In this document: positions 18,685-25,350 of the stretch, piece by piece
Layout: every line of letters begins with the position of its first letter
Numbering within the stretch: the first letter of the stretch is position 1
From: CBDFKY01 sp965248995
GTDB taxonomy: Bacteria > Pseudomonadota > Alphaproteobacteria > Rickettsiales > UBA998
Direction: 5' to 3'
Assembly: GCA_965248995.1 (NCBI GenBank)
Contig: CBDFKY010000006.1
Span: 124,001-188,000 of the forward strand
Length of the DNA stretch: 64,000 nt
Position numbers and translations under genes: made by a program
Notes under the pieces: generated by a model
Told to the model about the DNA's origin: nothing
Databases searched by the model: none
The model's input: only the letters and a program-made list of their open reading frames with translations

Positions 18685-19055
18685 TTGCGTCCTCCTCTCG
18701 ACATACCTGCTCCTACGGGCTCTCTTGCACGTGTCTGCTCGGCGACAGGAACGACGGAACTGATGACGACTTTATTGCGTTCTCTTTCTTTTTGCCGTTC
18801 CTGAACCATATCCATCACCGCGTCTCTCAAGGGATGCTTGTTTTCAATAATCGCTACCGATCCGGGATGCTTGAAATACTGATGGTCTTTTACAGGAGAC
18901 CGATAGCTGGTTTTTTCCAAAGCATCCAGTACGTTTTTCACGGAAAACTCAGGTGATCCTTTCGGCATTTCCTTGTTGATTCTGTTAGTGAAAGGTTCCA
19001 GGGCTTTCACTAAGCTGCTAAGCGTCGCCACGTTCACCCGTTGTCCTTTTTCCAT
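18681..19055 (-). CDS. Small basic protein of unknown function, second gene of the cluster
   Basis: 124 residues; helical N-terminal half (VATLSSLVKALEPFTNRI), a charged helix QERQKERERNK and a basic disordered tail GAGMSRGGRK. The start overlaps the preceding stop by one base (TGATG) and the stop overlaps the next start by four, so the three genes are one transcript. No motif is recognised. Confidence 0.5.
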   Translation of the reverse strand: MEKGQRVNVATLSSLVKALEPFTNRINKEMPKGSPEFSVKNVLDALEKTSYRSPVKDHQYFKHPGSVAIIENKHPLRDAVMDMVQERQKERERNKVVISSVVPVAEQTRAREPVGAGMSRGGRK

Positions 19056-19576
19056 CAGGTCCAGTAATCGGGCGTATATTTACCGCTGCCATCATTACTG
19101 ACGATGATACGAGTGCCTTGTTTGGGGGCATCGCGTTCATGCTCCAACATGGCGTATTCACCGTAGTTTTTATCAGCGCGTGCGTCTGCAACCGGACTAT
19201 AGTGTAACTTTTCCGAATTTTTCCCCTGATATTCAAGTGCGGCTTCATTGAAATCCATCCCCGATCTGGTTTTCGCCACCACCAGTCGATCGGTATTGAG
19301 AGGGTAATCTGCACCCGGCTCTATTCTTATCGCATTATCGATCATCTCCTGAATGGGAGCGGAAACCCTGAATTTCGTTTGAAGGTTAGTAGGGCGGTAC
19401 CCGTTCTCGGTTTTTAAACGGTTGCACAGTTCCACGTCCGCCACGAGATCCACCATCATAAGGGTGATGCCCGGCATCTTGGCGATGGCAGGGAGCAGGT
19501 CTTCATACCCGATTGCTTGCAGAGCGCTTACAATATTGGTATCTACGTTTAGAAAAGTGCGATTTTTAGTTGCCAT
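19055..19576 (-). CDS. Possible PIN-like domain protein, first gene of the cluster
   Basis: 173 residues. The N-terminus FLNVDTNIVSAL is like the first acidic motif of PIN ribonucleases, MMVDLVADVEL could hold the second, and RIIVSNDGSG near the end resembles the last PIN acidic segment. The spacing is loose and no database check is possible, so this is a weak assignment. It heads a compact three-gene minus-strand cluster ending just downstream of dnaB's start. Composition is a little more AT-rich than the neighbours. Confidence 0.4.
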   Translation of the reverse strand: MATKNRTFLNVDTNIVSALQAIGYEDLLPAIAKMPGITLMMVDLVADVELCNRLKTENGYRPTNLQTKFRVSAPIQEMIDNAIRIEPGADYPLNTDRLVVAKTRSGMDFNEAALEYQGKNSEKLHYSPVADARADKNYGEYAMLEHERDAPKQGTRIIVSNDGSGKYTPDYWT

Positions 19577-19654
19577 ACTCTTTTACAATAAAACATATAG
19601 TTTACATTTTTGTTACCTTACCTCTCATTTATTTAAAATATTTTAATAAAAGTT

Positions 19655-20770
19655 ATGTCGCTCCGATTCACCCTCCACCATCTCCATGGCCGCGCACGCA
19701 GCGGCGTGCTGCATACCGCGCATGGGGAGATCCGCACGCCGGCGTTCATGCCTGTCGGCACCGCCGCTACGGTAAAGGGGCTCACTCCCGAAATGGTGGC
19801 GGAGACCGGAGCGGATATCCTGCTCGGTAATACTTATCATCTGATGCTGCGCCCCACCGCCGAGCGGGTGCATCGGCTGGGCGGGCTGCATCGTTTCATG
19901 CAATGGGAAAAACCCATCCTGACCGATTCGGGCGGCTTTCAGGTCATGTCTCTGGCGGCCATGCGCAGGATCACGGAAGAAGGGGTGGAGTTCAAATCCC
20001 ATATCGACGGCAGCAAGCACATGCTCACCCCGGAGCGGGCCACGGAGATCCAGTTCCTGCTGGACAGCGACATCACCATGGCGTTCGATGAATGCACGCC
20101 GTATCCCGCTACGCATGCGCAGGCGAAGCAGTCGATGGAGATGTCCATGCGCTGGGCGGCGCGCTGCCGGGAGGCGTTCGTCGAGCGGGAGGGGTACGGC
20201 CTGTTCGGCATCCAGCAGGGCGGCGTGTATGAGGACCTGCGCCACGCTTCCGCTTCCGCCCTGCGCACGCTCGGTTTCGACGGCTACGCGATCGGCGGGC
20301 TGGCGGTCGGTGAGGGGCAGGAAGTGATGTTCGGCGTTCTCGACCATGCGGCGCCCGCCTTGCCGGAAGACCGGCCGCGCTACCTGATGGGTGTCGGCAA
20401 GCCGACCGACATCGTCGGTGCGGTGGAGCGCGGCATCGATATGTTCGACTGCGTGATTCCCACCCGTTCGGGCCGTTTCGCCCGCGCCTATACGACGTAC
20501 GGCGAGATCAATATCCGCAACGCCAAGTTCGCCGACGACGAGCGACCGCTGGATGCGGGGGTGCCGTGCCGCGCCTCGCAGTTCAGCCGCGCCTACCTGC
20601 ATCATCTGTTCAAAGCCGGGGAGATGCTTGGCCCCATCCTGCTCAGCTGGCATAACGTCGCGTATTACCAGGCATTGATGCAGGAATTGCGTGACGGGAT
20701 TGCGGGGGGTGCGCTGAATGACGTTGCCAAGCGCGTTCGGGCTGCGTATACTACGACTCCCTCTACTTAA
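19655..20770 (+). CDS. tgt: Queuine tRNA-ribosyltransferase
   Basis: Exchanges guanine-34 for preQ1 in tRNAs with GUN anticodons. 371 residues with the nucleophile region TDSGGFQVMSL, the substrate-binding FGIQQGGVYEDLR and GGLAVGE, and VIPTRSGRFARAYT. The usual zinc site CXCXXC before SRAYLHHL is reduced to a single Cys (VPCRASQ). From memory, alphaproteobacterial Tgt proteins often show such loss, so this does not imply inactivity. The gene ends eight bases before tRNA-Pro, and the tRNA promoter lies inside its 3' end. Confidence 0.96.
   Translation: MSLRFTLHHLHGRARSGVLHTAHGEIRTPAFMPVGTAATVKGLTPEMVAETGADILLGNTYHLMLRPTAERVHRLGGLHRFMQWEKPILTDSGGFQVMSLAAMRRITEEGVEFKSHIDGSKHMLTPERATEIQFLLDSDITMAFDECTPYPATHAQAKQSMEMSMRWAARCREAFVEREGYGLFGIQQGGVYEDLRHASASALRTLGFDGYAIGGLAVGEGQEVMFGVLDHAAPALPEDRPRYLMGVGKPTDIVGAVERGIDMFDCVIPTRSGRFARAYTTYGEINIRNAKFADDERPLDAGVPCRASQFSRAYLHHLFKAGEMLGPILLSWHNVAYYQALMQELRDGIAGGALNDVAKRVRAAYTTTPST
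20724..20752 (+). promoter_or_regulatory. Promoter of tRNA-Pro inside the tgt 3' end
   Basis: TTGCCA, a 17-base spacer and TATACT. The predicted transcription start is near 20759, leaving a short leader before the tRNA at 20778. Confidence 0.7.
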
Positions 20771-20777
20771 TGATTTT

Positions 20778-20854
20778 CGGGGTGTAGCGCAGCCTGGTAG
20801 CGCGTCCGTCTGGGGGGCGGGAGGTCGTCGGTTCAAGTCCGGTCACCCCGACCA
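20778..20854 (+). tRNA. tRNA-Pro (anticodon GGG)
   Basis: A 77-base cloverleaf: acceptor CGGGGTG pairs perfectly with CACCCCG; the D stem is GCGC/GCGC; the anticodon loop CTGGGGG has anticodon GGG at 20812-20814; the T arm contains GTTCAAGTC; CCA is encoded at 20852-20854. The anticodon stem has two G-T wobbles. It reads CCC/CCT proline codons. Confidence 0.95.
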
Positions 20855-20932
20855 TCCTACGCCCTGCGGGCTTCGGATGGTTCGCCGCCGCGATGGCGAA
20901 GCCATACGGAACCGCATCTTGGGCGTAGGATG
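20853..20932. repeat. Nested palindromic repeat abutting the tRNA
   Basis: A 12-base inverted repeat CATCCTACGCCC (20853-20864) and GGGCGTAGGATG (20921-20932) encloses a second GC-rich palindrome. It begins within the tRNA CCA end and sits directly ahead of the GIY-YIG gene, a tRNA/palindrome/GIY-YIG arrangement I recall from other alphaproteobacteria. Confidence 0.7.
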
Positions 20933-21164
20933 CGCTACGAAGCCGGAGCGTAGCGGAGGAGGGCTTTGTGTATTACGTCTATCTTATAAAGAGCCTCAGC
21001 CACCCCGATCAAAAATACATCGGGATTACAGAGGATTTGAAGAAACGCTATGTCGACCACAACAAGGGCTTCTCCAAACATACCGCAAAATATACGCCTT
21101 GGGAAATCGTGACCTATCACGCCTTCAAAGATAAATACAAAGCATATGAATTTGAAACTTATCT

Positions 21165-21172
21165 CAAAACAG
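21165..21172. repeat. Target-site duplication, left copy
   Basis: CAAAACAG here is repeated exactly at 23253-23260. The eight-base length fits IS1595-family insertion. Confidence 0.9.
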
Positions 21173-21207
21173 GGGGATTATATACTTTGCAGGACTAAGC
21201 GCAACAT

Positions 21208-21384
21208 CTAGTTTTCGCTTGATTCCGTTTTTTCTTCTGGCAGGTCTTCTGGCTTAACCGTCATCAGCTTTTTCATTTTCTCATCGAATGCCTCCAGCGA
21301 CTCATTGCACTCTAATTCACGGGCTGTTTCGATAAAACGTTGAGATTGCAAGGTATCAAGCGGAAACTTCTTCTTTGATGTCAT
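21208..21384 (-). CDS. Conserved small protein downstream of Panacea toxin
   Basis: 58 residues from ATG 21384 (MTSKKKFPL); the frame is open to 21465 but that part lies inside the toxin gene. Contains SQRFIETARELECNES and a C-terminal acidic Pro-Glu tail. Small proteins of this pattern are, as far as I recall, common in alphaproteobacteria, function unknown. It overlaps the toxin gene's 3' end by 29 bases and is the last gene of the passenger operon. Confidence 0.65.
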   Translation of the reverse strand: MTSKKKFPLDTLQSQRFIETARELECNESLEAFDEKMKKLMTVKPEDLPEEKTESSEN

Positions 21385-21664
21385 GGAGAACAGCCTCTTC
21401 ATCCATTGTGATGCGGATGCTATGCAGATACACTGTAGAATCATCGTAACTATAAAGAACGACAATATCTGGTAAATCCGCTAATCCCTTTTTCTTATAA
21501 AGATAAAAGTTACCATGTCCTTTAAATAACGGATGGGCGAGCTTATCAGCAGAGCGGCTTAATAGCCATTTTAGCCCCTCCCAATCTTCGTCTAACCTAT
21601 CAATTGAGGAATAAGAATCAATGGTATCGCTAACAGCTTTTTCTTCTACAATTTGTCTTAGCAT
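21356..21664 (-). CDS. Probable toxin of the Panacea pair (RelE/ParE-like fold)
   Basis: About 102 residues from ATG 21664 (MLRQIVEEKAV); the frame extends to 21712. The C-terminal half has alternating beta strands (DIVVLYSYDDSTVYLHSIRI split around residues 75-94) and a basic, aromatic strand NFYLYKKK, which suggests a RelE/HigB-type fold. The gene overlaps the end of the Panacea gene by seven bases, and position immediately after Panacea is the usual place of the toxin. The target is unknown. Confidence 0.6.
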   Translation of the reverse strand: MLRQIVEEKAVSDTIDSYSSIDRLDEDWEGLKWLLSRSADKLAHPLFKGHGNFYLYKKKGLADLPDIVVLYSYDDSTVYLHSIRITMDEEAVLHDIKEEVSA

Positions 21665-22197
21665 GCCTTTGCTAGCTCCAACCCCAAATGATTTACCTGA
21701 TTTTTTGCCCACGTCATGTCGTCACCAGATAACTCGCCCTGCCTGCTTGCAAAAATTGCACATAATGGGATTTCCTCGCCTATTTCCGCCGCTTCCCATA
21801 TTATATCGTGCGTATGCTCGCTAATTGAAGAAGCAGTATGGGAATGGCATATACTCTCCATTACATCATCAACCAAACTGATTTCATCGCTTGTGAAACC
21901 CGATATATTAGGAGAACGCAAAGATATAAAATGCGTTTGTGGGTAGCCGCCATAAATAGCGGTTCTCTCAAAAATCAGTCCACTTCTTTTCAGGGATTTT
22001 CTGACACTCATTATATCCTTAGGAACTGGACCAAATTGTCTTTTTTCATACTTTGCCCCACTGATAGATTGCCCTTTATAGAGATAACTTAGTGCATCGG
22101 AAAACCAAAGCACTTTATTCAGCTTGGTCGCTCCCAACTTTACAGGGTCGTCGCATTTAGAAACAATGTAGTGGGTTAGATTGTGAAACTTGTCCAT
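21658..22197 (-). CDS. Panacea-domain (SocA-like) antitoxin
   Basis: 179 residues from ATG 22197, chosen because GAAGG lies seven bases upstream and the protein then begins MDKFHNLTHYIVSKC. The LGATKLNKVLWFSDALSYL segment and YEKRQFGPVPKDI are hallmarks of the Panacea/SocA (formerly DUF4065) domain. This domain acts as antitoxin or chaperone for diverse toxins and as the SocA proteolysis adaptor in Caulobacter. It lies directly after the transposase on the same strand and is coupled to the toxin gene. Confidence 0.85.
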   Translation of the reverse strand: MDKFHNLTHYIVSKCDDPVKLGATKLNKVLWFSDALSYLYKGQSISGAKYEKRQFGPVPKDIMSVRKSLKRSGLIFERTAIYGGYPQTHFISLRSPNISGFTSDEISLVDDVMESICHSHTASSISEHTHDIIWEAAEIGEEIPLCAIFASRQGELSGDDMTWAKNQVNHLGLELAKAC

Positions 22198-22264
22198 TTT
22201 ATTACCTTCATAGGCAGTTGAATGGTTTGATGAGTACATGACAATTCTCCACTTTGCTAGCAAA

Positions 22265-23185
22265 TCAGCAATTATGTGTTTTATATACTAATCTTTTTCC
22301 TAAAATTCCAATTAGCATCTCACGCGAACGCTCACTATCAGTAAGGTGTCTCTCATTATAGCGGAAGTCAAACTCTGCAAGGTAGCGTTTCAGGTGACGA
22401 CTGTTGCAATGCTGATAGATTCCCTTCATGCCACGTTTGAAAACGCTGAAATATCCCTCAATGGTGTTTGTATGTGCATCACCGCGCACATACTCACCAA
22501 TTCCATGATTGACGCTATGGTGTTCCGCAAAGGCTTTGCCAAGAGGTTTGTATTGACGTGCTTCATCCGTCATGAGGATGCTGTCAGTATGCAGTTGCTC
22601 CATAAGAATAGGGCGCAGGTTTTCAGCGGTGACATGTGTTACATGCTGGCTGCGGACTTTCCCGCCGCGCTCCACAAGGGAAAACACGATTTCCTTATTT
22701 GCTCCACCTTGGGAATGTGGAATATGCTTGTTCTTATGCTTATTCTTCTCCAATCCACCAAAGTACGTCTCATCCGCTTCAACAGTTTTGCCCTCACCAC
22801 CCATAGGCTCAATGTTCAATACACGCATTGCCTCACGCAAGCGGTGAGTCATGAACCATGCCGTCTTATAGGTTACGCCTAGCGTGCGGTGCAACTGGTG
22901 GGAACTGATGCCCTTTTTACTGGAAGCCATAAGGTATGCAGCTTGTAGCCATAAATGCAGCTTCACATGAGAGGATTCAAACACCGTACCGACTTTGACG
23001 GTGAACTTTTTATTGCAGTCAGAGCATTTACGAAGTCCAGGACGGTCGCCCTTGCCGTTCAGCGCATACATTTTACCAAGGCTCCCACAATGAGGGCAGG
23101 AAACGCCATTAGCCCATACGATGCTTTCTAAGTACGCGATGGCGACAGTTTCATCATGAAAACGGGGAGCGGACAAAATAGACAT
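22265..23185 (-). CDS. IS1595 family (ISXO2-like) transposase
   Basis: 306 residues. An N-terminal zinc ribbon (CPHC near 34-37 and CSDC near 58-61) is followed by a helix-turn-helix-like region. The catalytic ISXO2 domain has acidic positions in VEADETYFGG and ILMTDEARQY and the final Glu/Asn region in GDAHTNTIEGYFSVFKRG. AAGGA precedes the ATG by eight bases. No frameshift or stop is visible, so it could be active. It catalyses movement of the element 21173-23252. Confidence 0.93.
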   Translation of the reverse strand: MSILSAPRFHDETVAIAYLESIVWANGVSCPHCGSLGKMYALNGKGDRPGLRKCSDCNKKFTVKVGTVFESSHVKLHLWLQAAYLMASSKKGISSHQLHRTLGVTYKTAWFMTHRLREAMRVLNIEPMGGEGKTVEADETYFGGLEKNKHKNKHIPHSQGGANKEIVFSLVERGGKVRSQHVTHVTAENLRPILMEQLHTDSILMTDEARQYKPLGKAFAEHHSVNHGIGEYVRGDAHTNTIEGYFSVFKRGMKGIYQHCNSRHLKRYLAEFDFRYNERHLTDSERSREMLIGILGKRLVYKTHNC

Positions 23186-23252
23186 AACAACATTCCTTGG
23201 TTATAAGGAAATACTATATTATGTGGCTTGTCCCGTCAAGTATATAATCCCC

Positions 23253-23260
23253 CAAAACAG
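23253..23260. repeat. Target-site duplication, right copy
   Basis: CAAAACAG, identical to 21165-21172; the GIY-YIG frame resumes at 23261. Confidence 0.9.
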
Positions 23261-23318
23261 GGTCCGGAAAAGCGTTTGCCAGCAAACGTTTTTGGTAACA
23301 AAAAAATCTAGTATCACT

Positions 23319-23987
23319 TTACGCGATAAATCCTTGCGTCCGCTTGAAATATGCGTAATCTGGTGACAGGGACTTCACCGGCGTCGCGGGAACACCCGAA
23401 TACAGCATATGCGTATCACCGTACGCTTTCTGCAACGTGGAACCCGCTCCCAGCGCAGAATAATCCGGCAGTACGGCGCCTTTGAGCAGGATGCTTCCCG
23501 CCCCCACCATGCAGTAATTGCCGATGGTGATCGGAGCGCTTTCCTGGCGGTTGAGCTCCATGTTGACGCTGTGGCTGAAAAAGCAGGTGCGCATGCCGGC
23601 GATAATTGTAAACGCGCCGATGGTGACCGTGTTGCAGCAATCCACGTAATGCCGCCCTGTCAGGCTGCTGTGGCGGCCGATGATCAGCGCCGGGATGCGG
23701 GCCGGTTCGCCCGCGAAATGGACGCGGGAATGCGAGGGAATGGCGCTGATGACGTTGAAAGGCCCGATATTCGCGCCTTCGCTCATCTCCAACCGGTCGA
23801 GCTGCTTGATGATCGTGAAATTGCCGATGCGCGCCCCTTGTGCCATGCCGACTTTCCGGCACATGACCAGCGAGAAGCCGATTCGTGCGCCGGGCGCGAT
23901 CTCGTACCCGAACAGGCGGTGATAGGCGATGCGTTTCAACGGCATCGGCAGGAACATCACTATAATATGAATGATTTTTCTGAACAT
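23319..23987 (-). CDS. Hexapeptide-repeat (LbH) acyltransferase
   Basis: 222 residues of left-handed beta-helix type with many [LIV]-G-X4 turns: GARIGNFTII, GANIGPFNVI, NTVTIGAFTI, APITIGNYCMVGAGS, then GVPATPVK at the end. The pattern resembles colanic-acid WcaF/WcaB-like O-acetyltransferases and VatD-like enzymes. The N-terminal 25 residues are hydrophobic and may associate with the membrane. It stands alone, right after the interrupted GIY-YIG gene. The acceptor is unknown, probably a surface sugar. Confidence 0.8.
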   Translation of the reverse strand: MFRKIIHIIVMFLPMPLKRIAYHRLFGYEIAPGARIGFSLVMCRKVGMAQGARIGNFTIIKQLDRLEMSEGANIGPFNVISAIPSHSRVHFAGEPARIPALIIGRHSSLTGRHYVDCCNTVTIGAFTIIAGMRTCFFSHSVNMELNRQESAPITIGNYCMVGAGSILLKGAVLPDYSALGAGSTLQKAYGDTHMLYSGVPATPVKSLSPDYAYFKRTQGFIA

Positions 23988-24078
23988 CCCCTATTCATAG
24001 CAAATGAAGCGTTAAAAATAAAGTACTGTCATGAAAGCATCATACCACTTTCTACATTCCTATGGTATAATTTAGTAT

Positions 24079-25131
24079 ATGGGAGAAAACTTGGTCGATA
24101 GTGCGGGTGTCTCGACTATGCGCATTCCGCATCGTCTTAAACCTTTGCGACAAAAACTAGCAGAGGGGGAAAAAGAAGAGCGTCGAATCAATTTTGTCAG
24201 TTCCACCCGCATCGATACGGCGGACGGTCCGGTGTATCATGTCGACATTAAAGAGGTGCCCGGCACCGAGAAAGTCACCTGGATCGAGAAGGCGACGCAG
24301 CGTGATTTCGCGATCGGCGTGAGTCTCGGCGGCGTTGCCGTACTGGCGATGATGACGTTGACCGGCGGCGCGGCCCTGCCGATCGCCCCCTCCCTGCTGC
24401 CGTTCATCGGCGCGGTGATCGGCGGCATCAGCGACTTCCGCCGCAATGACAAGGAATTGAAGGAAGGGGTGGATATCGGCCCGCCCAAGCGTTTCAACCG
24501 CGATCTCATTAAAAGCGCGCTCGGTTACGGGTTCATGGCGAAACTGCTGCTGATCGGCGTCAGCGTGGCGATCGCGGCCAGCGGCCTGCCGATTCCGGGC
24601 GCGGCGGGTCTGGTCCATGCCTGGGCGGCGGGCGGCGGGTTGCTGACGCAGATCGGCCACGTGGCGGAAATGCTGCCGAGCGTGATCGGCTGGGGTGCGT
24701 TCGCCATCGGCGCCAGCTGCGGCGCGGTGAAAGGTTCGGAAATCGGCTATGCGCGGATGCAGCGGGAATATCTGGCGGCGAAAACCAAGAACGAACGGCC
24801 CGAGCTCGGCGTATCCGTCACGCCGGAACAGTCGCTTGGCGTGCCCGAACTGGTGGCGAACGTCGTCGCTCCCACGATACTGCCGGTCGGGCTGGCAGGA
24901 GACCTGGTGGCGGCGACCCAGTCGGCGGTCGATCAGCGCGCCACCGCCAATGAACGCAAAGCATGGCATCCGAAAGACGACCAGAAGCTGGGTTTCACCT
25001 TTACCAACGCGGTGACGTCGCACCAGGCGGGAGAACGCCTGCGGTTCGACGGTTCCTCTTCCCTCGCCGAACAGATCGGCAAACAGCGGGAAACGGCGGC
25101 TGTGCAAGGCATAGCTCAGATTGGCGGCTGA
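24079..25131 (+). CDS. Membrane protein of unknown function
   Basis: 350 residues. The cytosolic-type N-terminus (about 75 residues) is followed by four hydrophobic, Gly/Ala-rich segments near residues 79-120 and 150-215. A long hydrophilic C-terminus contains AATQSAVDQRATANERKAW. No family is recognised. A TATAAT box at 24066-24071 would place the transcript start at about 24078. The mRNA would then be leaderless for ATG 24079, or the real start is ATG 24118 (MRIPHRLKPL) with a 40-base leader. No Shine-Dalgarno sequence is clear for either. Confidence 0.6.
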   Translation: MGENLVDSAGVSTMRIPHRLKPLRQKLAEGEKEERRINFVSSTRIDTADGPVYHVDIKEVPGTEKVTWIEKATQRDFAIGVSLGGVAVLAMMTLTGGAALPIAPSLLPFIGAVIGGISDFRRNDKELKEGVDIGPPKRFNRDLIKSALGYGFMAKLLLIGVSVAIAASGLPIPGAAGLVHAWAAGGGLLTQIGHVAEMLPSVIGWGAFAIGASCGAVKGSEIGYARMQREYLAAKTKNERPELGVSVTPEQSLGVPELVANVVAPTILPVGLAGDLVAATQSAVDQRATANERKAWHPKDDQKLGFTFTNAVTSHQAGERLRFDGSSSLAEQIGKQRETAAVQGIAQIGG

Positions 25132-25350
25132 CGCTTTCCTGCCTTTATGACAGATCCGTGAAGGATCCGGGACAAAAACATGACAGGTATATGTCAATCA
25201 CATGAAGATTAATATTCAATTAATAAAACGGCTTTTTTATTATGCTGTTTTGTAGTAAGGTAACAATACAAGCAAATGATTTATGAAATACATGGATCAT
25301 TTTATTAACAAATAACCTTTATACTACTTACACAATTTAGGAGAATTAAA

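Larger units (their letters stand above)
21173..23252 (-). mobile_element. IS1595-type insertion element with toxin-antitoxin passenger operon
   Basis: A 2,080-bp element. The ends are inverted repeats: GGGGATTATATACTT is exact at both ends for 15 bases and similarity continues to about base 23. It carries an apparently intact ISXO2-like transposase (22265-23185) and, on the same strand, a three-gene Panacea toxin-antitoxin operon. Exact 8-bp target duplications flank it, and the interrupted GIY-YIG frame can be restored precisely. IS1595 relatives are known to carry passenger genes. The near-perfect ends and duplications suggest a fairly recent insertion. Confidence 0.92.
20968..23298 (+). 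pseudogene. GIY-YIG nuclease-domain gene, split by an insertion element
   Basis: Exon-like halves at 20968-21172 and 23261-23298. The first half encodes MYYVYLIKS, KYIGITEDLKKRY and EFETYLKT, a single-domain GIY-YIG endonuclease of the UPF0213 type. The insertion at 21172/23261 replaces the end with GLYTLQD. Joining the flanks after removing one target duplication restores YLKTGSGKAFASKRFW and a stop, exactly the expected C-terminus, for an 80-residue protein. The start is GTG 20968. The truncated product lacks only the tail helix, so residual activity cannot be excluded. Confidence 0.9.

Noticed and set aside
19655..20770. Frameshift in tgt at the missing zinc cysteines
   Set aside because: Neither alternative frame yields a CXCXXC motif, and the downstream SRAYLHHL is in the same frame; the loss looks genuine and, as far as I recall, is common in alphaproteobacteria.
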